DNA from: Candidatus Nanopelagicales bacterium
Lineage (GTDB): Bacteria > Actinomycetota > Actinomycetes > S36-B12
Length of the DNA stretch: 64,000 bases
Direction: 5' to 3'
Assembly: GCA_017854795.1 (NCBI GenBank)
Contig: JAFMHB010000003.1
Coordinates: forward strand, 77,047-141,046
A model generated the notes under the pieces. It saw only the letters and a program-made list of their open reading frames with translations. It did not search any database and was not told the origin of the DNA. This document shows, piece after piece, positions 25,546-34,127 of this stretch. Position 1 is the stretch's first letter; the number at the start of each line of letters is the position of its first letter. The position numbers and the translations under genes are program-made.

Positions 25546-26192
25546 GTTGGACTCGAGAGCAGATGGCCGTCCGGGTAGGTCAAGAGCTTCAGGACGGGCA
25601 GTATGTAAACCTTGGAATTGGCCTCCCAACGCTCATCCCCAACCACCTTCCGTCCGGTGTGAATGTGATTTTGCAGAGCGAGAATGGCATCTTGGGTACC
25701 GGGGCTTATCCCGATGAAAATGAAGTCGACGCCGACCTCATCAATGCGGGCAAAGAAACCGTTACCGTCCTTCCGGGGGCATCATTTTTCGACTCAGCAA
25801 CTAGTTTCGCGATGATCCGCGGCGGCCATATCGATGCCGCTGTCCTCGGCGCAATGCAAGTTTCCACGGATGGTGACCTTGCTAACTGGATGATCCCCGG
25901 CAAGATGGTTAAAGGCATGGGTGGTGCAATGGATTTGGTTCACGGTGCTAAGAGAGTGATAGTGATGATGGAACACACTGCCAAAGACGGGAGTCACAAG
26001 ATCGTCGATACCTGTGACCTTCCGCTTACTGGCCGGAAGGTTGTTCATCGGATCATTACAGACTTAGCCGTTATTGACGTTACACCGGAAGGTCTCGTCC
26101 TTCGGGAGACCGCACCCGGTGTAGATCTCGAGCAGGTTCAGTCCGCAACAGGACCTACCTTGATCATTGCCGAGAGTTACAGGCAGGCATGA
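25542..26192 (+). CDS. 3-oxoacid CoA-transferase-type subunit B
   Basis: A 216-residue family-I CoA transferase beta subunit. The catalytic glutamate lies in [10 protein letters not shown], preceded by [15 protein letters not shown] and followed by [15 protein letters not shown]. The usual [13 protein letters not shown] motif is present. It overlaps both neighbours by ATGA, so it is translationally coupled to the alpha subunit and to the LLM oxidoreductase. Family length is normal. Confidence 0.9.
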   Translation: MSWTREQMAVRVGQELQDGQYVNLGIGLPTLIPNHLPSGVNVILQSENGILGTGAYPDENEVDADLINAGKETVTVLPGASFFDSATSFAMIRGGHIDAAVLGAMQVSTDGDLANWMIPGKMVKGMGGAMDLVHGAKRVIVMMEHTAKDGSHKIVDTCDLPLTGRKVVHRIITDLAVIDVTPEGLVLRETAPGVDLEQVQSATGPTLIIAESYRQA

Positions 26193-27238
26193 GTAACTTG
26201 CCATCAGCCAGTTTTAAGATCGACGCAAACTTCGGCACTGGAGCTACGGGCGACATCCAAGACATTCGGGATTTGGCAATATCCGCGCAAAGATCAGGAT
26301 TTAATGCGATCTGGTCCTCCGAGGCGAAACACGATCCATTCCTCCCTTTACTCGTTGCCGCAGAAGCCACAAGCACTCTCACTGTGGGTACATCTATCGC
26401 CGTCGCCTTCGCTCGCTCCCCGATGACCCTCGCCCAGACAGCCTACGACCTTCAGTCACTCACCAAGGGACGGTTCGTGCTCGGGCTCGGCAGCCAAGTG
26501 AAACCCCACATCCAAAGACGATTCTCTATGCCCTGGAGTGAACCAGCTCCACGAATGCGCGAATACGTTCAAGCACTCAAAGCCATCTGGTCCGCATGGC
26601 AAGAGGGGACACCATTGCGCTTTGTTGGGGAGCACTATAAACACACACTGATGACACCGTTTTTTGCCCCCGACTCACATCCGTACGGCCCACCGCCCGT
26701 CTACGTCGCTGCCGTTGGATCAGTTATGACCAAGGTTGCGGGTGAAGTAGCCGACGGCGTGATTTTGCACGGCTTCACAACTCGCCGCTACATCAAAGAG
26801 GTCTCACTTCCCGCCGTTTCGGCGGGCCTGAAGCAAGGGGATCGCGAGGAAGGCGCTTGCGCCATAAGCCTCATGGGTTTCGTAGTTAGCGGAGATACCA
26901 GTGAAGAAATGGATCGGGCCGCAGCAGCCGTTCGACAGCAAATCGGTTTCTACGGCAGTACACCGGCTTACCGTCCCGTGCTCGAACTACATGGTTGGGG
27001 TGAACTAGCCGACACACTTTCCGGCCTCGCACGTGAAGGTGGTGACGCTTGGGCGACTATGGGAGAACATATCCCCGATACGGTGCTGGAACAGTTTGCG
27101 GTGATTGCCCCTCGCAATGAGTTAGCAGAGGCAATCACCCAACGGTTCGAAGGTGTTCTCGACCGGTTCTCCTTCTATGTTCCCTACCAAGTTGCCAATG
27201 GTTTTTGGGACCCGGTCGTTCGCGACTTGCGCGCTTAG
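26189..27238 (+). CDS. LLM-class (F420- or flavin-dependent) oxidoreductase
   Basis: A 349-residue luciferase-like TIM-barrel oxidoreductase. Characteristic segments are [60 protein letters not shown] and [14 protein letters not shown]. It resembles a mycobacterial F420-dependent group (as recalled, the MSMEG_2256-type family), so F420 is more likely than FMN, but the cofactor cannot be fixed by eye. It is co-translated with the CoA transferase and is the last gene of that operon. It could act on a ketone, alcohol or enoyl intermediate. The stop overlaps the stop of the convergent membrane gene. Confidence 0.82.
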   Translation: MSNLPSASFKIDANFGTGATGDIQDIRDLAISAQRSGFNAIWSSEAKHDPFLPLLVAAEATSTLTVGTSIAVAFARSPMTLAQTAYDLQSLTKGRFVLGLGSQVKPHIQRRFSMPWSEPAPRMREYVQALKAIWSAWQEGTPLRFVGEHYKHTLMTPFFAPDSHPYGPPPVYVAAVGSVMTKVAGEVADGVILHGFTTRRYIKEVSLPAVSAGLKQGDREEGACAISLMGFVVSGDTSEEMDRAAAAVRQQIGFYGSTPAYRPVLELHGWGELADTLSGLAREGGDAWATMGEHIPDTVLEQFAVIAPRNELAEAITQRFEGVLDRFSFYVPYQVANGFWDPVVRDLRA

Positions 27239-27957
27239 CCGGGACGAACTACTTCGCCGTCACCGGACAAACGGCGGTAGGCGAGTGCATCAGCCAAGTA
27301 GCTAAATGCTGCCACGAATACGTTGACAAACAACGCTATGACTGCCACAACGACAAGAAGAATTGAAGTCAGAACATTCGAATCTGAATCAAGCATGCCC
27401 GTCAAAATTCCCTGCGCAAGCGCAACAACCAGAGTGATGGCGACGGTTGACCCGATGAGCACAATTCGGAAACCAATGAAACGCCAGAACGACGTTGTGA
27501 TTAACTCCCAACTCATTGCGAGAGAAGCAAATCCGGTCATACCTGGCTTACCAATAAGAGCATAGGGAAATAGCGCGAACATGAACGCAAAAATCAATCC
27601 AGGAATAATGAATGCAAACAGTCCAATGGTGACTATGCCGATATAGACGACGCCCGCGACCAGGAACCACCAGAAGCGATCAGATCGCAGCAACACACTC
27701 ACTGATGGCTTGGCGCCTTCCGAGGCGTTGTAAGCATTTCGCAGAATCCCCAGGAATGTGTAAAAGAAGCCCAGGATTCCGATAAAGATCACAATTGCAC
27801 CGAGCGCAGGAACTGCAATAGCAGCCAGGACGCCGACGACAATAATTGCGGAAGGAATCGCAATCGCAACCACAATCACTAGCAACCAGTGCCAGTATTG
27901 ACGCTTGGCCAAACTCCAGGCTTCATCAAGTACTGCGGCAATATCAAATCCACTCAT
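27235..27957 (-). CDS. Multi-spanning membrane protein, function unknown
   Basis: A 240-residue protein with about six hydrophobic segments and a cytosolic N-terminus (MSGFDIAAVLDEAWSLAKRQYWHW). The pattern, with FYTFLGILRNAYNASEG and ALFPYALIGKPGMTGFASLAMSWEL, resembles the YciC/DUF975-like membrane family. ATG 27957 is preferred over the track start 27993, with AAAGGTG 9 bases ahead. It marks the right border of the catabolic island. The gap to the next gene (27958-28125) holds a TCACCC-ATCC-GGGTGA inverted repeat. Confidence 0.65.
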   Translation of the reverse strand: MSGFDIAAVLDEAWSLAKRQYWHWLLVIVVAIAIPSAIIVVGVLAAIAVPALGAIVIFIGILGFFYTFLGILRNAYNASEGAKPSVSVLLRSDRFWWFLVAGVVYIGIVTIGLFAFIIPGLIFAFMFALFPYALIGKPGMTGFASLAMSWELITTSFWRFIGFRIVLIGSTVAITLVVALAQGILTGMLDSDSNVLTSILLVVVAVIALFVNVFVAAFSYLADALAYRRLSGDGEVVRPG

Positions 27958-28125
27958 GGGTTTACACCTTTCTTCATATTTTCCGTCACCCATCCGGGTG
28001 ATTCATTACCCCCAACTATGACCTAGTTGTCCTTGAAATCACCGTAATGAGACAGGAATTAGGTAAATCATTCGCTACCTTTAACTGATTGGGTGTATTC
28101 AAACACCCTCAATCTGAGGAGAAAT

Positions 28126-28476
28126 ATGTCTTTCGGAGACGCGATCAAATCTGGATTTTCAAATTATGTGAAGTTTGACGGTCGAGCCAGCCGCTCTGAG
28201 TTTTGGTGGTTCATTCTATTTATCTCCATCATCGGGGTCGTTATTAACATAATTGATAACGCCATCGGGACGGGGATTGTCATTAGCTTGATCTGGTCGC
28301 TCGCAGTATTGCTACCTGTGCTCGGGCTTTATTTCCGCCGTTTGCACGACACTGATCGCTCAGCCTGGTGGTTACTTATTGGGTTTATCCCATTCGTCGG
28401 ATCAATTGTGTTAATTGTGTTCTGGGCAATCAATGGAACACCTGGTGACAATAAATATGGTGCACCTGCCAGTTAA
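28126..28476 (+). CDS. DUF805 membrane protein
   Basis: A 116-residue protein beginning MSFGDAIKSGFSNYVKFDGRASRSEFWWF, which is the DUF805 signature, followed by three hydrophobic segments and LGLYFRRLHDTDRSAWWLL. GAGGAG lies 5 bases before ATG 28126. A small hairpin GGGTGT-ATTCAA-ACACCC (28091-28108) sits in the leader. DUF805 proteins are inner-membrane proteins of unknown function. It is monocistronic, with a terminator immediately after. Confidence 0.88.
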   Translation: MSFGDAIKSGFSNYVKFDGRASRSEFWWFILFISIIGVVINIIDNAIGTGIVISLIWSLAVLLPVLGLYFRRLHDTDRSAWWLLIGFIPFVGSIVLIVFWAINGTPGDNKYGAPAS

Positions 28477-28492
28477 GAATTCTCAATCGATT

Positions 28493-28521
28493 GTGGGTGA
28501 GCACCCAAAGTGCTCGCCCAC
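28493..28521 (+). terminator. Rho-independent terminator after the DUF805 gene
   Basis: GTGGGTGAGCAC pairs with GTGCTCGCCCAC (one G-U pair) around loop CCAAA, followed by TTTCATTTTC. It starts 17 bases after the stop codon. Confidence 0.85.
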
Positions 28522-28530
28522 TTTCATTTT

Positions 28531-29574
28531 CTAAGGCGCAGAACGTAGATCGCTCAACACGTATGCCAATAATTCTTGTCCATGATCTGACGCTGTCACA
28601 ATGTCTGCGACGTGCAGATCAACGCCGCCGAATGACTGTAGGCGCAGAACATCTCCATTACGATTTCGATTAGGGAAAATCCCAGCAAAACTAAATTGTA
28701 AGGCGCTCTCTTGCTGTTCAAGAACAATTTGTGTTTGCGGGACCTGCAACGGCATATCGAGATACACGGCGTCACGACCCTTAACATCAAGTTGCTCGCT
28801 TCGAATGTGTGACACAATTTGCGCCAAGTCATATCCTGGTATCTCAACATGGATCACTGCCGAGTTGTGGTCATCCTTTTCTTCAACGGTGAGAACCGTT
28901 TCATCGACAATGTGTATTTCAGGAGAAGCCGCGACGATCTCGCCATGAAGGCCTGAGGTTTCCAGAATAGACAACACAATTACTCGGTGTTTTTCAGGGA
29001 CGAACATAGGTCGGTTCTCACCACCATTGAGTTTCAGATAAAACAAAGCAACTGACTGACGGTGGGCATCGGGGTCTACGGCTGCATTGTTGCTCACCGT
29101 TGAAGGAATCCACCCAAGCAAAAATCCTGTTTCATGCGCACCTAATGCGATGTTTGCTTTTTGTGAATACGGGTGTGCTGCCGTTGCTTCACTAAAGATT
29201 CCTAGATACCCAGCTTCAGCCGCCCACTGAGCGGCAAATCTTTTCAATCTCTCAAAAACATGATGGCCTCGTGCTGCGTCACGCACAACGGCGACTCCCG
29301 CATGCATGACCCGCTCCGTGGTTTCCTCAACCATAAGTGCCATGTGACCAAGGATGGTGCCATCAGATAGGTGACCGATCGCGCTACGCAGCGTATGTGT
29401 GTTGATCCGGTGCGCAATTTGATCGGGTTGATACACCCACTCCGCGTCATAAGTGTCGCCATAAGCCTCGCGGACAAGCTCCACCAGAACACTGGATTCT
29501 TCAGCCGCAAGAAAGCGGATATGAACCTCAGCTTCCTCCGTCGCTGGCGCTTGCTCAGAGGATTGGTAATTCAT
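28531..29574 (-). CDS. GNAT-domain protein
   Basis: A 347-residue protein. The N-terminal half (about 20-165) looks like a GNAT acyltransferase: LRSAIGHLSDGTILGHMALMV, a strand with HAGVAVVRDAARGHHVFERLKRF matching the acetyl-CoA loop region, and EATAAHPYSQKANIALGAHETG. The C-terminal half (about 185-347) is mixed alpha/beta and not recognised. No ribosome site precedes the ATG; instead CATAAT lies six bases upstream, suggesting a leaderless transcript. It sits downstream of the rplI terminator on the same strand. Substrate unknown. Confidence 0.65.
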   Translation of the reverse strand: MNYQSSEQAPATEEAEVHIRFLAAEESSVLVELVREAYGDTYDAEWVYQPDQIAHRINTHTLRSAIGHLSDGTILGHMALMVEETTERVMHAGVAVVRDAARGHHVFERLKRFAAQWAAEAGYLGIFSEATAAHPYSQKANIALGAHETGFLLGWIPSTVSNNAAVDPDAHRQSVALFYLKLNGGENRPMFVPEKHRVIVLSILETSGLHGEIVAASPEIHIVDETVLTVEEKDDHNSAVIHVEIPGYDLAQIVSHIRSEQLDVKGRDAVYLDMPLQVPQTQIVLEQQESALQFSFAGIFPNRNRNGDVLRLQSFGGVDLHVADIVTASDHGQELLAYVLSDLRSAP

Positions 29575-29606
29575 TGGTTGATTATGACAATGATTGCGGC
29601 CATAAA

Positions 29607-29647
29607 ACGAAGGTGGGGCCGCTCTTACGAGCCGGCCCCACCTTCGT
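29607..29647 (-). terminator. Rho-independent terminator after rplI
   Basis: A perfect 15-bp stem (ACGAAGGTGGGGCCG with its complement) and an 11-base loop. On the minus strand it is followed by TTTTATGG. It begins 14 bases after the rplI stop and ends the rpsF-ssb-rpsR-rplI operon. Confidence 0.9.
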
Positions 29648-29660
29648 GTGTTTCAAGATA

Positions 29661-30107
29661 CTAGTTAGCTGCGACCTCAAAGGTAACCTTCGCGGTGACG
29701 CCAGGATGAACCTCAACGGTGGCGCTGTGCTTTCCAACCGTTTTGACTGCGCCGGCCAGGTGCACCTTGCGCTTATCAATGGAGATGTTGCCGGCAGATT
29801 TAACTGCACCAGCAATATCAGCGGTCGTAACTGAACCAAAGAGCTTGCCGGTTGCTCCAGCCTTAGCGGGAACAACAATCACCATTGATTCAAGTGACTG
29901 CTTGATTTCATTGGCATGATCGCGGTCGCGAACCTCGCGCACCTTGCGGGCGCGCTTGATTTGTACAACCTGCTTCTCGCCGCCACGGGTCCACGAGATT
30001 GCAAAGCCACGTGGAAGTAGGAAGTTACGGCCGTAACCGTCCTTCACTTCAACGATGTCTCCAGCAGTTCCGAGACCATTAACTTCCTGAGTGAGTATGA
30101 GTTTCAT
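29661..30107 (-). CDS. rplI: 50S ribosomal protein L9
   Basis: A 148-residue L9 with the N-terminal MKLILTQEVNGLGTAGDIVEVKDGYGRNFLLPRG signature, a central charged helix and the C-terminal rRNA-binding domain. GGAGAC lies upstream of the ATG. It is the last gene of the rpsF-ssb-rpsR-rplI operon, 16 bases after rpsR, and is followed by a strong terminator. Confidence 0.98.
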   Translation of the reverse strand: MKLILTQEVNGLGTAGDIVEVKDGYGRNFLLPRGFAISWTRGGEKQVVQIKRARKVREVRDRDHANEIKQSLESMVIVVPAKAGATGKLFGSVTTADIAGAVKSAGNISIDKRKVHLAGAVKTVGKHSATVEVHPGVTAKVTFEVAAN

Positions 30108-30123
30108 TGTGAGTCTCCTTTAC

Positions 30124-30384
30124 TTACCGCGTTGCCGCTGAGTAGGGAAGAAGTGCCATTTCACGGGCGTTCTTCACAGCCATGGCAACATCGCGCTGGT
30201 GCTGGGTGCAGTTACCTGTTACCCGGCGAGCACGAATCTTGCCGCGATCGGAAATGAATTTGCGAAGTAGGTTTACGTCTTTGTAGTCAAGACCCTTTAC
30301 TTCTTTCTTGCAGAAAGCACAGGCCTTGGCCTTCACCATCTTGTTCTTGTCCAACGTTTGTTGGCGCTTGTTATCGCGTGCCAT
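30124..30384 (-). CDS. rpsR: 30S ribosomal protein S18
   Basis: An 86-residue S18. It contains CAFC (Cys22, Cys25) and CTQH (Cys59, His62), so it is the zinc-binding C+ form rather than the zinc-free paralog used under zinc starvation. The [22 protein letters not shown] core is typical. S18 pairs with S6, encoded two genes upstream, in the ribosome platform. Confidence 0.98.
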   Translation of the reverse strand: MARDNKRQQTLDKNKMVKAKACAFCKKEVKGLDYKDVNLLRKFISDRGKIRARRVTGNCTQHQRDVAMAVKNAREMALLPYSAATR

Positions 30385-30425
30385 TGTGTTAACTCCTTGA
30401 AGTTATTGTTGTTAAATTTATATGA

Positions 30426-30896
30426 TTAAAAAGGTGGTTCGTCAAAGTTTGCAGGAGGTGCATCAGTTGCCCAGGGGTCGTCTGCAGGAGCTGCGGAACC
30501 ACCACCTGAACTAAATCCACCATCGGAGCGCTGAACTCGATTGACCTTCGCTGTTGCATAACGCAGTGCGGGACCAACATCCTCGACTTCAACTTCCATC
30601 ACTGTTCGCTTTTCGCCCTCACGGGTTTCATAGGAACGCTGCTTCAACTTGCCCGAAACCATTACTCGAGTTCCCTTTGTGAGTGACTCGGCAACATTCT
30701 CGGCGTATTGACGCCACACACTGCACCGCAAGTAGGTCGGATCCCCGTCTTTCCATTCATTTGTCGTTTTGTCCAAGTAACGTGAACTTGTAGCAACGGT
30801 GAATGAGGCGACAGCGGCGCCGCTGGGGGTGAAGCGCAGTTCAGGATCGTTGGTCAGGTTGCCAACAACCGTCACGTTGATATCCCCGGCCGCCAT
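30426..30896 (-). CDS. ssb: Single-stranded DNA-binding protein
   Basis: A 156-residue SSB with an OB fold (about 1-110, starting [26 protein letters not shown]), a Gly-rich linker and the acidic tail ending FDEPPF that recruits partner proteins. Its ATG overlaps the rpsF stop by one base (TAATG). The rpsF-ssb-rpsR arrangement is standard in bacteria. Confidence 0.98.
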   Translation of the reverse strand: MAAGDINVTVVGNLTNDPELRFTPSGAAVASFTVATSSRYLDKTTNEWKDGDPTYLRCSVWRQYAENVAESLTKGTRVMVSGKLKQRSYETREGEKRTVMEVEVEDVGPALRYATAKVNRVQRSDGGFSSGGGSAAPADDPWATDAPPANFDEPPF

Positions 30897-31204
30897 TAGG
30901 AAGCCTTAACCGCAACGGACCAGTTGGGACGAATCACCTTGGTGCGAACAACAGCTTCGTTGAGTGAAAGTTGACGGTCCAGTTCAGCAACTGCTTCAGG
31001 GGTCGACAACAACTCAATGACGGCGTAGTAGCCCTCGGTCTTGTGATTGATCTCGTAGGAGAAGCGACGCTTGCCCCATAGATCTACTTTTTCAACAGTT
31101 CCACCGTCTGCCTTGATCACATTAAGGAATGTGTCGAGACTGGGGGCAATTGTTTTTTCTTCGAGTTCAGAGTCCAGAATGACCATGACTTCGTATTTAC
31201 GCAT
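30896..31204 (-). CDS. rpsF: 30S ribosomal protein S6
   Basis: A 102-residue S6 ([21 protein letters not shown]) with the usual [20 protein letters not shown] segment. First gene of the operon, preceded by a structured leader in which the ribosome site AAGGAGG is base-paired. Probably autoregulated by the S6:S18 complex. Confidence 0.98.
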   Translation of the reverse strand: MRKYEVMVILDSELEEKTIAPSLDTFLNVIKADGGTVEKVDLWGKRRFSYEINHKTEGYYAVIELLSTPEAVAELDRQLSLNEAVVRTKVIRPNWSVAVKAS

Positions 31205-31209
31205 GAATT

Positions 31210-31261
31210 AACCCACCTCCTTCGGACTAAACGGTCACGGCATTTCCGTGACAGGAGGGTT
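31210..31261 (-). ncRNA. Structured rpsF leader, candidate S6:S18-binding element
   Basis: On the minus strand AACC-CTCCT pairs with AGGAG-GTG-GGTT, closing off the Shine-Dalgarno sequence, and encloses the hairpin TCACGG-AAATG-CCGTGA followed by CCG triplets. Known rpsF leaders bind the S6:S18 complex through a CCG in such a structure and repress translation. Structure drawn by eye; identity as that element is inference. Confidence 0.65.
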
Positions 31262-31398
31262 TCTGCCCCCGAAGGCTATCTGCATCCACCGATTACCCGT
31301 GCGCTGCCCCCATATCCACACTCCCCTGATGCTTTTCCCATGTGCTGACTCATGATGGAATCCTGTAGACGTGTCCATTTTCCCTCCACAGCACGATT

Positions 31399-31417
31399 GG
31401 TACCGAAAATGGTACCG
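31399..31417. promoter_or_regulatory. Twin GGTACCG repeats, toxin-antitoxin operator
   Basis: GGTACCG occurs at 31399-31405 and 31411-31417, 12 bases apart, ending 7 bases before the antitoxin ATG. Each contains the palindrome GGTACC. Spacing near one helical turn suits paired ribbon-helix-helix dimers, so autoregulation of the pair is likely. Confidence 0.6.
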
Positions 31418-31424
31418 TTTTTCC

Positions 31425-31712
31425 ATGAGTTTGAACCTTAGGCTTTCTGATGACCTAGCCGCCGGCCTTCGATCATTGGCTCAAGACACCGGGAAGTCAC
31501 AGCAGGCCTTGATCCGCGAGGCGATCGAGATGTACCTGCGGGATTACAAAGTCCAGGCGTATCCACCTGAGATCCGGTACGCGATCACTCCGGCGACAAC
31601 CACTTACGCGGCGGCGCTGGAAGAAGTAAAGGCCATGGGGGACCTAGAAACCTTGACCGATAAAGAATCCATGCTGGCAACACTTCAAGAACTACGTGAA
31701 GATCGTGTGTGA
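31425..31712 (+). CDS. Ribbon-helix-helix antitoxin
   Basis: A 95-residue protein with an N-terminal RHH/CopG fold (MSLNLRLSDDLAAGLRSLAQ then GKSQQALIREAIEMYLRDY) and a C-terminal tail that would cover the toxin. The track start 31371 lies ahead of the operator repeats; ATG 31425 follows them directly. The toxin gene begins 13 bases after its stop. It should bind its own promoter through the GGTACCG pair. Confidence 0.85.
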   Translation: MSLNLRLSDDLAAGLRSLAQDTGKSQQALIREAIEMYLRDYKVQAYPPEIRYAITPATTTYAAALEEVKAMGDLETLTDKESMLATLQELREDRV

Positions 31713-31724
31713 ACGGGCTCAAAA

Positions 31725-32111
31725 ATGAAGCTATACGTTGACACCAACATTCTCCTTCAGGATTTGATTGACCACCCGGATTCAGGTGCAGTTGCGGGGG
31801 AGTCTTTTCGGTTTCAGAGCCAAGGCCACACATTGGTTTCCAGTGTGCTGACCGCCGTTGAAATCGATCGGGTCTTGCTACGGCACGGCGGTTCACGGAC
31901 CCAGATAACGGCAACGTTGCTCCGTGGATTCGACCTCTTGGCGATCACGCCTGCAGTACTTGACCTGGCGCGCGTCATTCCCGTGCAATTCCTCAAGACC
32001 TTGGACTCACTGCATCTCGCAACGGCGGTCATCAGTCGTTGTGACGCGGTGATCACCATGGACCAGCAATTGGCCCAGGCTTGCGCAGAAATTGGATTAG
32101 CTGTCGCCTAA
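31725..32111 (+). CDS. PIN-domain toxin (VapC-like)
   Basis: A 128-residue PIN ribonuclease. The acidic metal-binding residues are visible in YVDTN (Asp6), AVEIDR (Glu), TLDSLHLATA (Asp) and TMDQQ (Asp). VapC-type toxins cleave tRNA or rRNA and are neutralised by the upstream antitoxin. The pair is inserted between the rpsF operon and xthA, a position where such modules are not part of the conserved actinobacterial order. Confidence 0.87.
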   Translation: MKLYVDTNILLQDLIDHPDSGAVAGESFRFQSQGHTLVSSVLTAVEIDRVLLRHGGSRTQITATLLRGFDLLAITPAVLDLARVIPVQFLKTLDSLHLATAVISRCDAVITMDQQLAQACAEIGLAVA

Positions 32112-32188
32112 AAGGAATTCCATCTTTAATACACACCCTTGTGTCATGCCAGTGAATCAATAGCGCGAAGTCCAGAGTGGGTGGGGAA

Positions 32189-32194
32189 TAGGCT
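32189..32194 (+). promoter_or_regulatory. Candidate -10 box TAGGCT for leaderless xthA
   Basis: TAGGCT is followed by six bases and then the GTG start of xthA, with no ribosome site between. One member of a recurring TANNNT-N6-start pattern in this window. Confidence 0.5.
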
Positions 32195-32200
32195 GCTCCC

Positions 32201-32980
32201 GTGCGGATTGCTACTTGGAATGTGAACTCTGTCGGGGCCCGGATTGATCGGGTGGTGGAGTGGTTGGAGAGTGTCCAACCTGATGTTGTGGCATTGCAAG
32301 AACTCAAATGCACCGATGAAGCGTTTCCCCACCTACCTATCCAGGCTGCAGGGTACGAGGCGCTGACCCACGGTACGGGTCGCTGGAATGGTGTTGCGAT
32401 CCTGACTCGGGTGGGTGCAACCGATGTTGTCCGCGGTTTGGTCGGTCAGCCTGAATTTGACGGTGCTGCAGAGCCTCGTGCAATTGGGGCGACGTGCGGT
32501 GGAGTGCGGGTGTGGAGTTTGTATTGCCCAAATGGCCGCGAACCTGGACACGATCACTACAACTACAAGTTGGAGTGGTTCAAAGCTTTGAATGCGACGG
32601 TTGAATCTGAGTTGGCTGCTTATCCGGATCTTCCATTTGCTGCAATTGGTGACTACAACATTGCACCGACTGATGCAGACGTGTGGGATATTTCGAAATT
32701 CATTGACTCAACCCATGTGACTGCTGCAGAACGGGCGGCGCTGACTGATCTTTCTGCTCTTGGATTGAGTGAGGTAATGCCCCGTTCACTCAAGGGCGAG
32801 CCGTACACGTTCTGGGATTACCGCAATGGTTCATTTCACCGTGGGTGGGGAATGCGGATTGATTTGGTATACGGCAATGCTGCGTTCACTTCGCGGGTGA
32901 GTGATGCGTACGTTGATCGCGATGCACGCAAGGGTAAAGGCGCCTCCGACCACGCACCGGTGGTCGTTGATCTGACATGA
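32201..32980 (+). CDS. xthA: Exodeoxyribonuclease III
   Basis: A 259-residue apurinic endonuclease/3'-5' exonuclease of the Xth family, acting in base-excision repair. Motifs: ATWNVNSVGARIDRV, LQELKC (metal-binding Glu), GDYNIAP, YTFWDYRNG, the catalytic RIDLVYG and SDHAPVVVDL. GTG start. Its stop overlaps the next gene by ATGA. Confidence 0.95.
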   Translation: MRIATWNVNSVGARIDRVVEWLESVQPDVVALQELKCTDEAFPHLPIQAAGYEALTHGTGRWNGVAILTRVGATDVVRGLVGQPEFDGAAEPRAIGATCGGVRVWSLYCPNGREPGHDHYNYKLEWFKALNATVESELAAYPDLPFAAIGDYNIAPTDADVWDISKFIDSTHVTAAERAALTDLSALGLSEVMPRSLKGEPYTFWDYRNGSFHRGWGMRIDLVYGNAAFTSRVSDAYVDRDARKGKGASDHAPVVVDLT

Positions 32981-34092
32981 TTTTAGAAGTCCGTCGGATT
33001 AGCACCGAGCAGCATTCTGATTACCTGGATGGCGTGATTGCCTCAGGATCACTAGGGGTGTCATTTTTGCAACTGCCTGCTTGGGGCAGTGTCAAAGTTG
33101 GTTGGCGACCAGAGTCTGTTGGTTGGTTCCACGATTCAACACTCGTTGGCGTAGCACTTGTTCTCTACCGACCGATTCCCAAGTTGCCTCAACGATCCTT
33201 GGCTTATGTTCCTGAAGGTCCGATCATCGATTGGGAAAGTAATGATCTTTCTTCATGGTTAACACCTTTGATTTCACACGTTAAGGGGCGTGGCGCTTTT
33301 CAATTAAAGATGGGTCCACCGGTTGCCGTGCGTCAATGGGATGCACAAACGATTAAGGCGTCAATCGATAGCGTCTCTCTGCTCGGTGAAGTCATGGCGG
33401 ATCGGGAATTCTCCGTAGGTGAGAGTGTGATTGAGTCGTTGCGTTCAATGGGATTTGTGCAGGAAGTCAATGTTGGTGCTGGTTTTGGTGACGTACAACC
33501 ACGATATGTTTTTCAAGTCCCGCTCGCAGGTCGATCCGAAGATGACGTGTTCGCTGGTTTCAATCAATTGTGGCGCCGCAATGTCCGCAAGGCTAACAAG
33601 GCCGGGGTGGAAATTTCGTTGGGAACACGCGACGACCTTGCTGCATTCCATGCCGTTTACGTTGAGACCGCCGCGCGTGATGGGTTCACTCCTCGCGGCT
33701 TGGTGTATTTCGAAAGAATGTGTGATGCACTCGGTGATCACTTCACTGTGCACATAGCTCGTCATGAAGGACACATTGCTGCTGCAACAATCATGATCAC
33801 GGTGGGTGGGCACGCCTGGTATTCCTATGGTGCTTCCACGACTGCGGACCGCGATGTTCGGCCTTCAAATGCATTGCAGTGGTCCATGATTAAAACGGCA
33901 CTTGCGTCCGGGTGCAGTGTTTACGACCTTCGAGGAATCTCGAACACACTTGATACATCTGACCATCTCTTTGGATTGGTCTCCTTCAAGTTGGGTTCAG
34001 GTGGTTTCGCCCAGGAGTATGTTGGTGAGTGGGATTACGTGATTCGTAAGTCGTGGGCTCGCGCTTTTTCGATCTACCAACGGCGAGGCTAG
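32977..34092 (+). CDS. FemABX-like peptidyltransferase
   Basis: A 371-residue protein with two GNAT-like halves typical of Fem aminoacyltransferases, which add amino acids from aminoacyl-tRNA to lipid II. The segments FNQLWRRNVRKANKAGVEI, YSYGASTTADRDVRPSNALQW and YDLRGISNTLDTSDHLFGLVSFKLGSGG are characteristic. It overlaps xthA by ATGA and is followed by the alanine-racemase-like gene, so a role in peptidoglycan cross-bridge synthesis is likely. Amino acid added not known. Confidence 0.87.
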   Translation: MILEVRRISTEQHSDYLDGVIASGSLGVSFLQLPAWGSVKVGWRPESVGWFHDSTLVGVALVLYRPIPKLPQRSLAYVPEGPIIDWESNDLSSWLTPLISHVKGRGAFQLKMGPPVAVRQWDAQTIKASIDSVSLLGEVMADREFSVGESVIESLRSMGFVQEVNVGAGFGDVQPRYVFQVPLAGRSEDDVFAGFNQLWRRNVRKANKAGVEISLGTRDDLAAFHAVYVETAARDGFTPRGLVYFERMCDALGDHFTVHIARHEGHIAAATIMITVGGHAWYSYGASTTADRDVRPSNALQWSMIKTALASGCSVYDLRGISNTLDTSDHLFGLVSFKLGSGGFAQEYVGEWDYVIRKSWARAFSIYQRRG

Positions 34093-34127
34093 TAAGCGGA
34101 TCTCATGGATCCTGACATGATGAACAG

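Noticed and set aside
1-27238. Mobile element boundaries for the catabolic island
   Set aside because: I looked for transposase, integrase, terminal repeats and tRNA-end duplications and found none; transfer of the island cannot be shown from this sequence.
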